The translations under genes were made by a program, and so were the position numbers. Below are positions 9,834 to 19,476 of a DNA stretch of 64,000 bases, one piece after another; the stretch's first letter is position 1; the number at the start of each line of letters is the position of its first letter. The notes below the pieces were generated by a model. That model was not told where the DNA came from, ran no database searches, and saw nothing but the letters and a program-made list of their open reading frames with translations. The stretch lies in contig CATOSU010000003.1 in NCBI GenBank assembly GCA_951812615.1, forward strand, positions 434,001-498,000, in the 5' to 3' direction. The stretch comes from an uncultured Paracoccaceae bacterium (GTDB lineage Bacteria > Pseudomonadota > Alphaproteobacteria > Rhodobacterales > Rhodobacteraceae).

Positions 9834-10745
9834 ATGACCACACGCGCCGGATTTGTTGCCCTGATCGGCGAACCCAATGCAGGCAAATCGACCCTGCTGA
9901 ACCGGATGGTGGGCGCCAAGGTGTCGATCGTCACCCACAAGGTGCAAACCACCCGCGCCCGCATCCGCGGCGTGGCGCTGGAGGGAGATGCCCAGCTGGT
10001 CTTCGTGGACACGCCCGGACTCTTTCGCCCGCGCCGGCGGCTGGACCGGGCGATGGTCGCCGCGGCCTGGGGCGGGGCGGCGGATGCGGATGTGATCGTG
10101 TTGCTGATCGAAGCCCATCGCGGCGTGACCGACGGGGTTCAGCGCATCCTCGAAGGGCTGGCCGAGGTCGCCGGCGGCCGGAAGGTGGCGCTGGCGATCA
10201 ATAAGATCGACCGGGTGCAGGCCGCCGCGCTTCTGGGTCTGAGCGAGGACATGAACGCGCGCTACGGTTTCGCCGAAACCTTCATGATTTCGGCCGAGCG
10301 CGGGCATGGCGTGGATGACCTGCGCCGCTGGCTGGCGGACCAGATGCCGGAAAGCCCGTGGCTCTACCCCGAGGACCAGATCGCCGATCTGCCGCTGCGT
10401 ATGATCGCCGCAGAAATGACCCGCGAAAAGCTGACGCTGCGCCTGCATCAGGAACTGCCCTACCAGCTTACCGTTGAAACCGAGACCTGGGAGGAACGCG
10501 AGGACGGTTCGGCCCGGATCGAACAGGTGATCTATGTCGCCCGCGACGGGCACAAGGGCATCGTGCTGGGCAAGAAGGGCGAAACCATCAAGGCGGTGGG
10601 CCGCGCCGCGCGCGAAGAGCTGGAAGAGTTCCTCGGCCGTAAAGTGCATCTCTTCACCCGGGTTCTGGTGCGGGAGAAATGGATGGACGACGCCGAACGT
10701 TACACGGAAATGGGTCTGGATTTCCGCGACGGGAACGAAAGCTGA
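9834..10745 (+). CDS. era: GTPase Era
   Basis: Era is a GTPase that binds the 3' end of 16S rRNA and helps small-subunit maturation. With ATG 9834 (GAGG upstream) the protein has 303 residues, normal for Era. G1 is GEPNAGKST (about 12-20), G2 lies in the TTRARIRG switch, G3 is DTPG (59-62), and G4 is NKID near residue 124. The C-terminal KH domain includes GHKGIVLGKKGETIKAVG (about 239-256). It follows RNase III as in many bacteria, although here a 323-bp gap intervenes. Confidence 0.96.
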   Translation: MTTRAGFVALIGEPNAGKSTLLNRMVGAKVSIVTHKVQTTRARIRGVALEGDAQLVFVDTPGLFRPRRRLDRAMVAAAWGGAADADVIVLLIEAHRGVTDGVQRILEGLAEVAGGRKVALAINKIDRVQAAALLGLSEDMNARYGFAETFMISAERGHGVDDLRRWLADQMPESPWLYPEDQIADLPLRMIAAEMTREKLTLRLHQELPYQLTVETETWEEREDGSARIEQVIYVARDGHKGIVLGKKGETIKAVGRAAREELEEFLGRKVHLFTRVLVREKWMDDAERYTEMGLDFRDGNES

Positions 10746-10776
10746 TTCCGGCCGGGGACAGGGGGCACGTGCCGCA

Positions 10777-11106
10777 ATGAAACTCACCGCCCGGATCTGG
10801 GTCGATGCCTATCTGACACGCCTGCGCCTGTCGGACATTCCGGCCTTCGTGGTGGCCCATGGCGACGACACGGCCGGCGCGGTTCTGGTCAAGCTGAACA
10901 CGCTTGACGGCGGCGCGGCGGTCTATCAGCGCAGCTTTGACCTGATGACCGGCGCCCGCAGCTGGATGGAGCTGACCGCCGGGCCGGAGACGGAGGTGGA
11001 CGCCGCCGTGGCCCGGCAGCGCGGCTTTGATCCTGACCTGTGGGTGATCGAGGTCGAGGACCGGGCCGGCCGGCACCTGCTGGATGAGCCCGGCCTGTCG
11101 GATTGA
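10777..11106 (+). CDS. DUF1491 family protein
   Basis: This small soluble protein of 109 residues (ATG 10777) begins MKLTARIWVDAYLTRLRL and continues FVVAHGDDTAGAVLVKLNTLDGGAAVYQR, which matches the DUF1491 family found between era and recO in Rhodobacterales. The C-terminal part, ARQRGFDPDLWVIEVEDRAGRHLLDE, is also characteristic. The function is unknown; the position in the rnc-era-recO cluster is the only functional hint. Confidence 0.85.
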   Translation: MKLTARIWVDAYLTRLRLSDIPAFVVAHGDDTAGAVLVKLNTLDGGAAVYQRSFDLMTGARSWMELTAGPETEVDAAVARQRGFDPDLWVIEVEDRAGRHLLDEPGLSD

Positions 11107-11284
11107 ATTGTGTGCGCTGGCGCGCACGCTGGTTTGTCTCGGCACCGCCCGTCCGGACGGTGCCTCGGGCGGCCGTGCGCGGCGCGGGTGCGCATATCCG
11201 GAAACGGCGGTGGCGGCTTGCAGGACCGGACGCCTTCGGCGAGAGTATTTGGACAAGGTGAAGCACGGGGGCCGGTGATCCGGG

Positions 11285-12010
11285 GTGGAGTGGCGTGATC
11301 ACGGGATATTGCTGAGCGCGCGCCGCCACGGGGAGAGTGCGGCGATCATCGATGTGTTCACGGAAGAGCACGGGCGGCATTCCGGCATTGTCCGCGGCGG
11401 TGCGGGGCGTAGGCTGGCCCCGGTGCTGCAGCCCGGCGCGCAGCTGGAGGTGCAGTGGCGGGCACGGCTGGAGGAGCATCTGGGCAGTTTTCAGGTCGAA
11501 CCGCTGCGCAGCCGCGCGGTGGCGGCGATGGGTGACCGGCTGGCGCTGGCCGGGCTGAACGCGGTGGTCGGCCTTGTGTCCTTCTGCCTGCCCGAGCGGC
11601 AGGCTCATGCCGGTTTTTACCGCCTGACGGAACGCTTGCTGGACCTGCTGGATCAGACCGGGATCTGGCCGTTGGCCTATCTGCAGTGGGAGCGCGACCT
11701 GCTGGAAGAAATGGGGTACGGGCTGGATCTGACGGTCTGCGCGGTGACAGGGCAGCATGATGGGCTGGTCTATGTCTCGCCGCGCACCGGGCGGGCGGTG
11801 TCGGAAGCCGGGGCCGGGGACTGGGCCGACCGGTTGCTACCGCTGCCATCCTGCCTGCGCGGCGAGGGGCCGGCACCCGATGCCGAGATTGCCGAGGCGC
11901 TGCGCACGACCGGCTATTTCCTGACCCACCGCGTCGCGGCAGAGCTGGCGCACAAGCCGCTGCCGGAGGCGCGCGCGCGCTTTGTCGAGACGTTCAGCCG
12001 TCGCTTGTAA
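11285..12010 (+). CDS. recO: DNA repair protein RecO
   Basis: RecO acts with RecF/RecR to load RecA on SSB-coated gaps. The 241-residue protein starts at GTG 11285 with [30 protein letters not shown], the OB-fold N-terminal domain of RecO, followed by the [12 protein letters not shown] strand and a helical C-terminal part. The C-terminal region has the family's VCAVTG...[11 protein letters not shown] segment, with only one cysteine of a possible zinc site. Its last 17 nt overlap the end of the convergent META-domain gene. Confidence 0.93.
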   Translation: MEWRDHGILLSARRHGESAAIIDVFTEEHGRHSGIVRGGAGRRLAPVLQPGAQLEVQWRARLEEHLGSFQVEPLRSRAVAAMGDRLALAGLNAVVGLVSFCLPERQAHAGFYRLTERLLDLLDQTGIWPLAYLQWERDLLEEMGYGLDLTVCAVTGQHDGLVYVSPRTGRAVSEAGAGDWADRLLPLPSCLRGEGPAPDAEIAEALRTTGYFLTHRVAAELAHKPLPEARARFVETFSRRL

Positions 12011-12383
12011 AGACCAGCTCGGTCCCGCCGCCCGACAGGATCAGCGTGTTGTCCAGTACCTCGGACTGGGTCACCCGGGCCAGCGCGGTGAAATAGGCCT
12101 GCTCGGCCGACGTTTCCGGACAGGCGCGCTCGGTGATAACCAGATTGCCGGCATCGAACCACGGGTAAGGCGCTACCATGCGTGCGGCAAAGCTGTTGCA
12201 GGGGCCGGTACCGGCGATCTGCCCAGTCTCTGGAAAGCTCAGCGTTGCCGGGGCCGGATAGGCCGTACCGTTCAGCTCGGCCAGTCGCCAGACATGGCCG
12301 GTTCCGCCATAGCGGGCGACTGTTTCGTCACCGGCACAGGCCACCAGCAGCGGCAACACAACTAAATGGATCAACACTCGCAT
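11994..12383 (-). CDS. META domain (HslJ-like) lipoprotein
   Basis: The 129-residue protein has a short signal peptide ending in a lipobox (LLVACAG, Cys16), so it is probably an outer- or inner-membrane lipoprotein facing the periplasm. The rest is a META domain: [15 protein letters not shown] near residue 30, and the [13 protein letters not shown] and [16 protein letters not shown] motifs with two conserved cysteines. META/HslJ proteins have been linked to heat or antibiotic stress in other bacteria, but no precise role is known. It converges on recO with a 17-nt overlap. Confidence 0.85.
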   Translation of the reverse strand: MRVLIHLVVLPLLVACAGDETVARYGGTGHVWRLAELNGTAYPAPATLSFPETGQIAGTGPCNSFAARMVAPYPWFDAGNLVITERACPETSAEQAYFTALARVTQSEVLDNTLILSGGGTELVFTSDG

Positions 12384-12449
12384 GGCCCGACCATAGCCGC
12401 GGACCGCGCCGGCCGGGAACCCACCCTGCGCGATTGTGAGGTGCGGGTC

Positions 12450-13454
12450 TCAGCCGCCGGATTGCGCGTCGATGAACCGGGCGCTGCGCAGGACCGCCTC
12501 GCGCGCGGGCACAAAACCGCCATCGAGGAAGGGCAGGCTGGCGCTGACGTCCAGTGCAAAGCCGGCCCCGATCTGCGGCAGGATCCCCCGCACCGTGGGG
12601 TCAAAGAACGACAACAGCTTCAGCAACAGCCACGGCGCCTTGCGCGCGCTGATTTTCCGGCCGGTATAGGCCTCTGCCACGGTCCGGGCGATCTCGACAA
12701 AGCTCAGCACGTCGTCGGACGCAATCAGCCGCAGGCCGATGGCGTCATCGTCTTCCATCGCCCGGATATGCAGGGCGCTGACATCCTCGATATCGACAAC
12801 CGCGATCGGCAGATCCGGCTGTGCCGGGTCCCTGCCGCCGAGGATCCGTTTGATCAGCCGCAGCGAGGTGCCATAGTTGCGGTCCATCGGCGTGCCACAG
12901 ACCAGCCCCGGATGCACCGTGGTCAGCTGCACGCCGGGATGGCCGGCGGCAAACTCCCGCGCGGCCTTTTCCGCCAGCGTCTTGGATTTGATGTAGGGCG
13001 ATGACCCCGGCCAGTTCAGGTCGGACCAGTCGCCGGGCCCGTAGCAGTGGCCATCCGTGCGGGCCGAATAGGCGATCGAGGCAACCGAGGCCGTCAGCAC
13101 CACGCGGGTTACGCCCGCCGCATGGGCCGCGCGCATCGCCCGCAGCGTGCCGTCCACGGCCGGGCGGATCAGGTCATCCTCGTGTTTCGGATCGGCCATC
13201 GGAAAGGGCGAAGCCGTGTGCATCAGCACATCGACCCCGTCCATCGCGCCGGTCCAGCCGTCGTCGCGGGTCAGGTCCAGTTCCACGAAGGTCAGCCGGC
13301 CCGGTCCGACCGGCCCGACCGCCTCGCGTACCTCGTCCGCCCGGGTCATCGACCGCAGCGATCCTTTGACGTGATACCCTTTTTGCAGCAGGTCATGCGC
13401 AATGCGCTTTGCGATGAAACCGGAAATACCGGTGAGCAGGACGGTTCTGGTCAT
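12450..13454 (-). CDS. NAD(P)-dependent epimerase/reductase of the extended SDR family
   Basis: The 334-residue protein begins at ATG 13454 (GGAGCC upstream). It has an N-terminal Rossmann motif, LLTGISGFIAKRIAHDLL (glycine-rich loop G-x-x-G-x-x-A), and a later YIKSKTLAEKAAREF segment with the Tyr-x-x-x-Lys catalytic pair. It resembles dihydroflavonol-4-reductase/cinnamoyl-CoA-reductase-like extended SDRs that reduce aldehydes or ketones; the substrate is not known. The upstream region carries AT-rich sequence that probably contains its promoter. Confidence 0.87.
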   Translation of the reverse strand: MTRTVLLTGISGFIAKRIAHDLLQKGYHVKGSLRSMTRADEVREAVGPVGPGRLTFVELDLTRDDGWTGAMDGVDVLMHTASPFPMADPKHEDDLIRPAVDGTLRAMRAAHAAGVTRVVLTASVASIAYSARTDGHCYGPGDWSDLNWPGSSPYIKSKTLAEKAAREFAAGHPGVQLTTVHPGLVCGTPMDRNYGTSLRLIKRILGGRDPAQPDLPIAVVDIEDVSALHIRAMEDDDAIGLRLIASDDVLSFVEIARTVAEAYTGRKISARKAPWLLLKLLSFFDPTVRGILPQIGAGFALDVSASLPFLDGGFVPAREAVLRSARFIDAQSGG

Positions 13455-13754
13455 GAAATCGGGCTCCGGACGCGTTTGGTTTGGCTTTACGTAGATCACA
13501 ATTTGACAAAATCAAGAAAAAATGTCAGAAGCACATGTCCACTCCCTTCTTCCTTGCGCCCTACTCGCCTTGGCCATCTCCACCGCCTGATCGCTTGGCG
13601 TGTTGCCCTGTCTGCCAGGCGACCGGCCAGTCATAGGCCGGTATCTTGTCGGTCTCAATTGCCATGCCGCCCGTCTCTGCAATCCGGGTGACCAAAGAGA
13701 CCGCACACCTAGAACGTCAACCAAATCTTAAGAGTTGGACCACGTACGTTTTGT
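13455..13754. other. intergenic region between the reductase gene and mcd, no gene recognised
   Basis: The part next to the reductase start (13480-13530) is AT-rich and is the likely promoter region for that minus-strand gene. The remainder, about 13540-13730, has a minus-strand open frame of 70 codons without a recognisable family or ribosome site. I see no RNA gene or repeat in it. Confidence 0.45.
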
Positions 13755-13784
13755 AAAACGGGGCTCTGAGCCCTGCCCCGTTTT
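13755..13784 (-). terminator. Rho-independent terminator after mcd
   Basis: An inverted repeat with 10-nt arms AAAACGGGGC/GCCCCGTTTT lies just after the mcd stop on the minus strand, and its run of T residues lies on the downstream arm. This is the expected layout for intrinsic termination of mcd. Confidence 0.75.
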
Positions 13785-13791
13785 GTACGTT

Positions 13792-15477
13792 TCAGCCCAG
13801 CAGGCGGCGGGCGATGACCTGGGCCTGGATCTCGGCGGCGCCTTCGAAGATGTTCAGGATCCGCGCGTCGCACAGCACCCGGCTGATCTTGTATTCCAGC
13901 GCAAAGCCGTTTCCGCCGTGGATCTGAAGCCCGTTATCCGCCGCCGCCCAGGCCACGCGCGCGCCCAGCAGCTTGGCCATTCCGGCCTCCAGATCGCAGC
14001 GCCGGCCATGGTCTTTTTCCCAGGCCGAGAAGTAGGTCAGCTGGCGCGCGATCATGATTTCAACCGCCATCATCGCCAGCTTGCCGGCGACCCGTGGAAA
14101 GGCGATCAGCGGCTTGCCGAACTGTTTGCGGTCCTGCGCATATTGCAGCGCGATGTCCAGCGCTGACTGGGCCACGCCGATGGCGCGGGCCGCGGTCTGA
14201 ATGCGGGCGGATTCGAAGGTTTCCATCAACTGCTTGAAACCCTTACCTTCTTCGCCGCCCAACAGGTTTTCACCCTTGACGTGGAAGTTGTCGAAGCCCA
14301 GCTCGTATTCTTTCATGCCGCGATAGCCCAGCACCTCGATTTCACCGCCGGTCATGCCCTCGGTGGGGAAGGGCGCCTCGTCCGTGCCGGGCGTTTTCTC
14401 GGCCAGGAACATCGACAATCCGCGATAGTCGGTGGTGTCGGGATCGGTCCGCGCCAGCAACGTCATCACGTGGGTTCGCGCGGCGTGGGTGATCCATGTC
14501 TTGTTGCCGGTAACTCGGTAATTGTCCCCATCTTTCACCGCACGGGTCCTGAGCGCACCAAGGTCGGAGCCGGTATTCGGTTCGGTAAACACCGCCGTCG
14601 GCAGGATTTCCGCACTGGCGATCCGGGGCAGCCAGCTTTCCTTCTGCGCATCGGTCCCGCCGCACAGAATGAGCTCTGCCGCGATCTCGGACCGGGTGCC
14701 AAGCGAGCCGACACCGATATACCCGCGGCTCAGCTCCTCGCTCACCACGACCATCGAGGCCTTGGACAGACCGAAACCGCCGTATTCTTCGGGGATGGTC
14801 AGACCGAAGACGCCCATTTCGGCCAGTTCTTCGATGACGTCCATCGGGATCAGTTCGTCGTTCAGGTGCCAGTCATGGGCGTGCGGTTCGACCTTTTCGG
14901 TGGCAAAACGGCGGAACTGATCGCGGATCATTTCCAGCTCGTCATCGAGCCCGCTGGCCCCGAAAGTCGCGTTCGCAGTCTGCTCCTGCACCAGTTCCAC
15001 CAGCCGCAGCCGCGCGGCCTGTGAATTGGCGGATTCGGTCAGGGTCATGACCGCCGGTTCCATCAGTCCGCGCATGTCGTCCTGCGTCAGGCCCAGATCC
15101 TGCAGGCGCACGATTTCCCCCTGGCTCATCGGGATGCCGCCATAGATCTGCCAGAGATATTCGCCGAACGCGATCTGGTGGATCAGCTGTTCGGTTTCAC
15201 CAAACTTTCCGTCCGCTTCCAGCCGCTCGGCCCAGGCCTGCATTTGCGTGAGGCTCTGAACATAGGTTGCAAGCCAGGCCAGCCCATGCGCCGCGGTCTG
15301 GTTGGCCTCCAGCAGCGCACCGGACACGCGGCTATCACTGGAAACCAGCGCCCGAACGCGGTCGGTCGCGGTGGCCAGAACCGTTTCGGCAGGCGGCAGG
15401 GCATCGCGGGTCAGCGTCAGCAGGTCGGGCAGCAGGGCGGTCTGTTCCATCAGCGCGTCTTGTCCGTCATGGGCCAT
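13792..15477 (-). CDS. mcd: (2S)-methylsuccinyl-CoA dehydrogenase
   Basis: The protein is 561 residues, far longer than usual acyl-CoA dehydrogenases (about 380). The extra N-terminal domain of about 170 residues before DELEMIRDQFRRFATEKVEPHAHDWH is typical of Mcd, the FAD enzyme that oxidises methylsuccinyl-CoA to mesaconyl-CoA in the ethylmalonyl-CoA pathway. The dehydrogenase core is intact: FGLTIPEEYGGFGLS, AVFTEPNTGSDLGALRT, the YRVTGNKTWITHA strand, QYAQDRKQFGKPL and the C-terminal ILNIFEGAAEIQAQ. It is a FAD enzyme that hands electrons to ETF, whose genes (etfA/etfB) lie 13 kb downstream. Other ethylmalonyl-CoA pathway genes are not in this window. A generic acyl-CoA dehydrogenase with an N-terminal extension is the alternative. 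Confidence 0.85.
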   Translation of the reverse strand: MAHDGQDALMEQTALLPDLLTLTRDALPPAETVLATATDRVRALVSSDSRVSGALLEANQTAAHGLAWLATYVQSLTQMQAWAERLEADGKFGETEQLIHQIAFGEYLWQIYGGIPMSQGEIVRLQDLGLTQDDMRGLMEPAVMTLTESANSQAARLRLVELVQEQTANATFGASGLDDELEMIRDQFRRFATEKVEPHAHDWHLNDELIPMDVIEELAEMGVFGLTIPEEYGGFGLSKASMVVVSEELSRGYIGVGSLGTRSEIAAELILCGGTDAQKESWLPRIASAEILPTAVFTEPNTGSDLGALRTRAVKDGDNYRVTGNKTWITHAARTHVMTLLARTDPDTTDYRGLSMFLAEKTPGTDEAPFPTEGMTGGEIEVLGYRGMKEYELGFDNFHVKGENLLGGEEGKGFKQLMETFESARIQTAARAIGVAQSALDIALQYAQDRKQFGKPLIAFPRVAGKLAMMAVEIMIARQLTYFSAWEKDHGRRCDLEAGMAKLLGARVAWAAADNGLQIHGGNGFALEYKISRVLCDARILNIFEGAAEIQAQVIARRLLG

Positions 15478-15631
15478 GAATCACATCCTTTTCCGGGTCT
15501 GCCCGGTCCTAATCATTTTGCAGGTGCAGCGCAACTTAAATGCGTCGGGCACGCCGCCACTATTCATTAATTGCGCAACGCCCGCACCCGGATCGACGTG
15601 TCGGGTCGTTCGGGTCAGTGGCCTTAGCCGT

Positions 15632-16756
15632 CTAACCCAGTCGCGAAAGCGCTTTCCAGAAGGCGATCCCGTGCGGGATGGCATCGTCGTTGAAATCGTA
15701 ACCGGCATTGTGCAGCGGCATCGCGTGCGGGCCGTTCGTGCCGTTTCCCATGAGAACAAAGGCGCCCGGACGGTGCTGCAGGAAGGCCGCGAAATCCTCG
15801 GAGGTGCCGTAACGTCCGCAGGTGGTATCGACCGTTCCGGTCTCGGCGGCGGCTTTTGCGATGCGGTTTGTGTGCGCCGGATCGTTGAAAAGCGGCTGGA
15901 AGGAGGTCGAGTAGGACAGTTCGGCCGTGGCGCCGTGGGCGGCGGCCACGCCGGTGCAGATGTCACGCATGCGGGTTTGGATCCGCTGTGACACCGCAGG
16001 CGTGTAGCCGCGGCAATCGCCGCGCAGTGTGACATGGGTGGGCAGGATGTTGCGCGCGCCATCGGTCAGGAACTCGGTAACCGAGACAACCGCGTGATCG
16101 CCGCCGGCAATCGCGCGGGAGACGATCGTCTGCAATTCCATGACGGTTGCGGCACCGGTGACCAGCGGATCGACCCCAATCTCGGGCATCGAGGCATGGC
16201 CGCCGCGCCCGGTGATCCGGATCTCGAAATTATCCTCGAAGGCAAAGAACGGACCGGGCCCGGTCAAAAAAGCGCCCAGTGCGGTGCCGGGCCAGTTATG
16301 CAGGCCATAGACCGCGCGCATCGGGAAACGGTCGAACAGGCCGTCGTCGATCATCGCCTGCGCGCCGGTGCCGTTTTCTTCGTCCGGCTGAAAGATGAAA
16401 TGGATCGTCCGGTCCAGCGTTTCGTCCTGCGCCAGGTCCAGCGCCGCGCCCAGCAGCATCGCAGTATGCCCGTCATGGCCGCAGCCGTGGAACTTTCCTG
16501 CAACGGTTGAACGATGGCCGAACCCGTTGGCCTCTTCGATCGGCAGGGCGTCCATATCGGCGCGAAACCCGATGGCGTCATTGTCCGACCCGCGGGGCAG
16601 GGTGGCAACCACGCCATGTCCGCCGACGCCACGGGTGACATCCAGGTTGGCGGCCTCCAGCACGGCGGCGACCTTGTCGGCGGTGCGCGGCAGGTCCAGC
16701 CCGGTTTCGGGGTGTGCGTGCAGGTCGCGGCGAAATGCGATCAGGTCAATCGTCAT
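15632..16756 (-). CDS. M20D family amidohydrolase/peptidase
   Basis: The 374-residue protein is a metal-dependent amidohydrolase of the M20D (hippurate hydrolase/IAA-amino acid hydrolase) type. It shows FRADMDALPIEE (metal and catalytic Asp), the GKFHGCGHDGHTAMLLGAA ligand motif, FQPDEENGTGAQAMI with the catalytic glutamates, and the GRGGHASMPEIGVDPL lid region. Such enzymes release an amino acid from N-acyl conjugates. Its start overlaps the stop of the PLP-enzyme gene upstream by 11 nt, so the two are probably co-translated and share a catabolic route. Confidence 0.9.
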   Translation of the reverse strand: MTIDLIAFRRDLHAHPETGLDLPRTADKVAAVLEAANLDVTRGVGGHGVVATLPRGSDNDAIGFRADMDALPIEEANGFGHRSTVAGKFHGCGHDGHTAMLLGAALDLAQDETLDRTIHFIFQPDEENGTGAQAMIDDGLFDRFPMRAVYGLHNWPGTALGAFLTGPGPFFAFEDNFEIRITGRGGHASMPEIGVDPLVTGAATVMELQTIVSRAIAGGDHAVVSVTEFLTDGARNILPTHVTLRGDCRGYTPAVSQRIQTRMRDICTGVAAAHGATAELSYSTSFQPLFNDPAHTNRIAKAAAETGTVDTTCGRYGTSEDFAAFLQHRPGAFVLMGNGTNGPHAMPLHNAGYDFNDDAIPHGIAFWKALSRLG

Positions 16757-17756
16757 CGACCGGACCTTCCGACAGGATCACCAGCGGCGCCTGCGCATTG
16801 CCGCGCAATGCCGCTGCCAGCCCAGCCGCACCCGAAGGCGTGGTCCGGAACCCGGCGGTCAGTGCGGCGCTGACGGCCTGTTCGGCCTCGTCCTCGCTGA
16901 CGGTTTCGAAATGGTCTGCCGTGCCGCGCAGGATCTCGAAGGCCAGCATTGATGGCGTCTTGCAGTCGAGCCGTCCCATGCCGCTGACCGGGCCGGTCAC
17001 GGTGACAATGCGGCCTTCGGCGGCGCTGGCCTGAAGGCAGGGCGCGGCCTCTGGCTCGACCACCGTGATCTGCGGCTGGCTGGGCCATGTGCGGCGGATC
17101 ATCTGCGCCATCGCGGCGGCCAGCCCGCCGACACCGGCCTGCAGATAGACGTGATCGGGCCACTGGCCGTGTTTCGTCAGGCTGTCGTGCATTTCCTGCG
17201 CGATGACGGTGTAACCCTCCATCACCAGACGCGGCGGTTCGGTGTAACCGGGCCACGACCCGTCAGCCAGATGGATGCCGCCGGTGTCCTCGGCATTCCG
17301 GATCGCGGCGGCGATGCTGTCTTCGTAGGTGGCGCCGGCGCGGACAACCTCGGCGCCGCGGGCCTGCAGGCGCACGGCGAACCCTTCGTCCACGGTATCG
17401 GACAGGAAGATGCGCGACCGTGCCCCGAAGATCCGTGCTCCGGCGGCAACGGACATGCCATGGTTCCCGGCGCTGGCACAGACAAAGGTGAGCGCGCCGG
17501 CGGCAGAGCGGACAGCGTCCGAGGTAAACTCCTGCGGTTCGACCGGCCGCCCGAGCCGGGCCTCGATCAGCCGCGCCACGGCATAGACCCCGCCCAGAGC
17601 CTTGAAGGCACCCAGCCCCATGCGTGCGGTTTCGTCCTTTACCCAGATCTGCCGGCCGGCCAGTCCGGTCCGGGTCAGCGGGGACGGGACATAAGCAGGA
17701 CAGGCCACCAGCAGGGCAGCGGGGCGGTTGGGGTCAAGGCGCGATGAGTGTGTCAT
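16746..17756 (-). CDS. PLP-dependent ammonia-lyase (diaminopropionate ammonia-lyase-like)
   Basis: This fold-type II PLP enzyme of 336 residues carries the Schiff-base lysine in RMGLGAFKALGG (Lys52), the ASAGNHGMSVAAGA phosphate-contact motif, and a GVGGLAAAMA loop. The sequence is closest in style to diaminopropionate ammonia-lyase (YgeX), but that family is about 400 residues and this copy is shorter at the N-terminus; threonine or serine dehydratase-like activity is the alternative. It overlaps the M20D amidohydrolase gene, suggesting hydrolysis of an acylated amino acid followed by deamination. The linkage is inference. Confidence 0.75.
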   Translation of the reverse strand: MTHSSRLDPNRPAALLVACPAYVPSPLTRTGLAGRQIWVKDETARMGLGAFKALGGVYAVARLIEARLGRPVEPQEFTSDAVRSAAGALTFVCASAGNHGMSVAAGARIFGARSRIFLSDTVDEGFAVRLQARGAEVVRAGATYEDSIAAAIRNAEDTGGIHLADGSWPGYTEPPRLVMEGYTVIAQEMHDSLTKHGQWPDHVYLQAGVGGLAAAMAQMIRRTWPSQPQITVVEPEAAPCLQASAAEGRIVTVTGPVSGMGRLDCKTPSMLAFEILRGTADHFETVSEDEAEQAVSAALTAGFRTTPSGAAGLAAALRGNAQAPLVILSEGPVDDD

Positions 17757-17820
17757 GCCACCGGTCTACTTCAGTTTCAGCATGGTGCAAGCGTCCGTGC
17801 CGGTCTCCGGAACAGAAAAC

Positions 17821-17849
17821 GGCCCGGAAGCCGATGCAGCTTCCGGGCC
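17821..17849 (-). terminator. Rho-independent terminator of pckA
   Basis: Perfect inverted repeat with 11-nt arms GGCCCGGAAGC/GCTTCCGGGCC and a 7-nt loop lies downstream of the pckA stop. On the minus strand it is followed by a T-rich run (GTTTTCTGTT), as for an intrinsic terminator. Confidence 0.85.
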
Positions 17850-17877
17850 GGGATGTCGTTTCAGTGAGCTGCGGGGC

Positions 17878-19476
17878 TCAGCCGATGGCCACTGCTTTCA
17901 CGTCGTCGTCGATATGCGGCACGTATTGTTCGAAATTGTCGGCAAACATCTGCACCAGCTTGGTGGCCTGCGCGTCATAGCCGGCCGGGTCGCCCCAGGT
18001 CCGGCGCGGATCCAGCAGCACCTCGGGCACGCCCGGAACACCAACCGGCACGTCAAAGCCGAAATTCGGATCCTTGCGGAACTCGGCGCTGGCCAGCGAG
18101 CCGTCAAGTGCCGCGGTCAGCAGCGCGCGGGTGGCCTTGATCGGCATCCGGTTGCCGGTGCCGAACGCGCCGCCGGTCCAACCGGTATTGACCAGCCAGC
18201 AGGTCGCGCCGTGCTGGGCGATCTTTTCGCGCAGCAGGTTGCCGTAGACCTCGGGACGGCGCGGCATGAACGGGGCGCCGAAGCAGGTCGAGAAGGTCGG
18301 TTCCGGCTCGGTCACACCGCGTTCTGTTCCCGCGACCTTGGCGGTGAAGCCGGACAGGAAGTGGTACATCGCCTGCGCCGGGGTCAGCCGGGCGATCGGG
18401 GGCAGCACGCCGAACGCGTCGCAGGTCAGCATGATGATGTTCTTGGGATGCCCGCCCAGACCTGTCGACGAGGCGTTCGAGATTGCCTCCAGCGGATAGG
18501 CGCAGCGCATGTTGGCGGTCAGGCTGTCGTCGTTATAGTCCAGCTCGAAAGTTTCGGGGTCATAGACCATGTTTTCGATGACCGTGCCGAATTGCGACGT
18601 GGTGGCGTAGATTTCGGGTTCCGCCTCGGGGTCCAGACCGATGGTCTTGGCATAGCAGCCGCCTTCGAAGCTGAAGGTTCCGCGGTTTGACCAGCCATGT
18701 TCGTCATCGCCGATCAGGGTCCGGCCCGGGTCGGCGCTGAGCGTGGTTTTTCCGGTGCCGCTGAGGCCGAAGAACACGGCGGTATCGACCGGGTTGCCAT
18801 GGGCGTGATTGGCCGAGCAATGCATCGGCATGACGCCTTTTTCCGGCAGCAGGTAATTGAGCAGTGAGAAGACCGATTTCTTGTTCTCGCCCGCGTATTC
18901 CGTGCCGCCGATCAGGATCATCTTGCGGTCGAAATTCAGCGCGATCACGGTTTCGCTTCGACAGTCGTGGCGCTCCGGGTCGGCCCGGAAGCTGGGGCAG
19001 TTGATCACCGTGTAATCGGCGACGTAATCGTCCAGATCCTCGCGGTCCGGGCGGCGCAGCAGATGCCGGATGAACAGGCCATGCCAGGCCAGTTCGGTCA
19101 CCATGCGGACGTTTATCGAATGCGCGGGATCGGCGCCGCCGAACAGGTCCTGCACGGAATAGTCCCGGCCTTTCATATGCGCCAGCATGTCGGTGTAGAG
19201 CGTGTCGAAGCCGGCCGGCGACATTTCTGCGTTGTTGTCCCACCAGATCGTGTCAGCAACAGCGTCGGTTTTGACGATGTGCTTGTCCTTGGGCGACCGG
19301 CCGGTGAATTTGCCGGTCGAAACCAGCAGCGCACCGCCGCGGCCCAGATGGCCTTCGCCGCGCTGCAGCGCCAGATCGACCAATGCCGGTTCCATCAGGT
19401 TGTAATAAACGTTGCCGAGACCCTCTATCCCCTGATCTTCAAGGCGGAAATTTGGGTTAACCCGTCCGGTCGTCAT
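17878..19476 (-). CDS. pckA: phosphoenolpyruvate carboxykinase (ATP)
   Basis: PckA converts oxaloacetate plus ATP to phosphoenolpyruvate, the first committed step of gluconeogenesis. The 532-residue protein has the ATP-type features: [14 protein letters not shown] near 55-68, the kinase 1a loop [14 protein letters not shown] around 235-250, the DDEHGW metal motif near 257, and the KIxNxR-type region near the [12 protein letters not shown] segment. GGAG lies upstream of ATG. It is divergent from chvI; this pairing is widespread in alphaproteobacteria, where ChvI has been tied to pckA expression in some species. Confidence 0.97.
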   Translation of the reverse strand: MTTGRVNPNFRLEDQGIEGLGNVYYNLMEPALVDLALQRGEGHLGRGGALLVSTGKFTGRSPKDKHIVKTDAVADTIWWDNNAEMSPAGFDTLYTDMLAHMKGRDYSVQDLFGGADPAHSINVRMVTELAWHGLFIRHLLRRPDREDLDDYVADYTVINCPSFRADPERHDCRSETVIALNFDRKMILIGGTEYAGENKKSVFSLLNYLLPEKGVMPMHCSANHAHGNPVDTAVFFGLSGTGKTTLSADPGRTLIGDDEHGWSNRGTFSFEGGCYAKTIGLDPEAEPEIYATTSQFGTVIENMVYDPETFELDYNDDSLTANMRCAYPLEAISNASSTGLGGHPKNIIMLTCDAFGVLPPIARLTPAQAMYHFLSGFTAKVAGTERGVTEPEPTFSTCFGAPFMPRRPEVYGNLLREKIAQHGATCWLVNTGWTGGAFGTGNRMPIKATRALLTAALDGSLASAEFRKDPNFGFDVPVGVPGVPEVLLDPRRTWGDPAGYDAQATKLVQMFADNFEQYVPHIDDDVKAVAIG

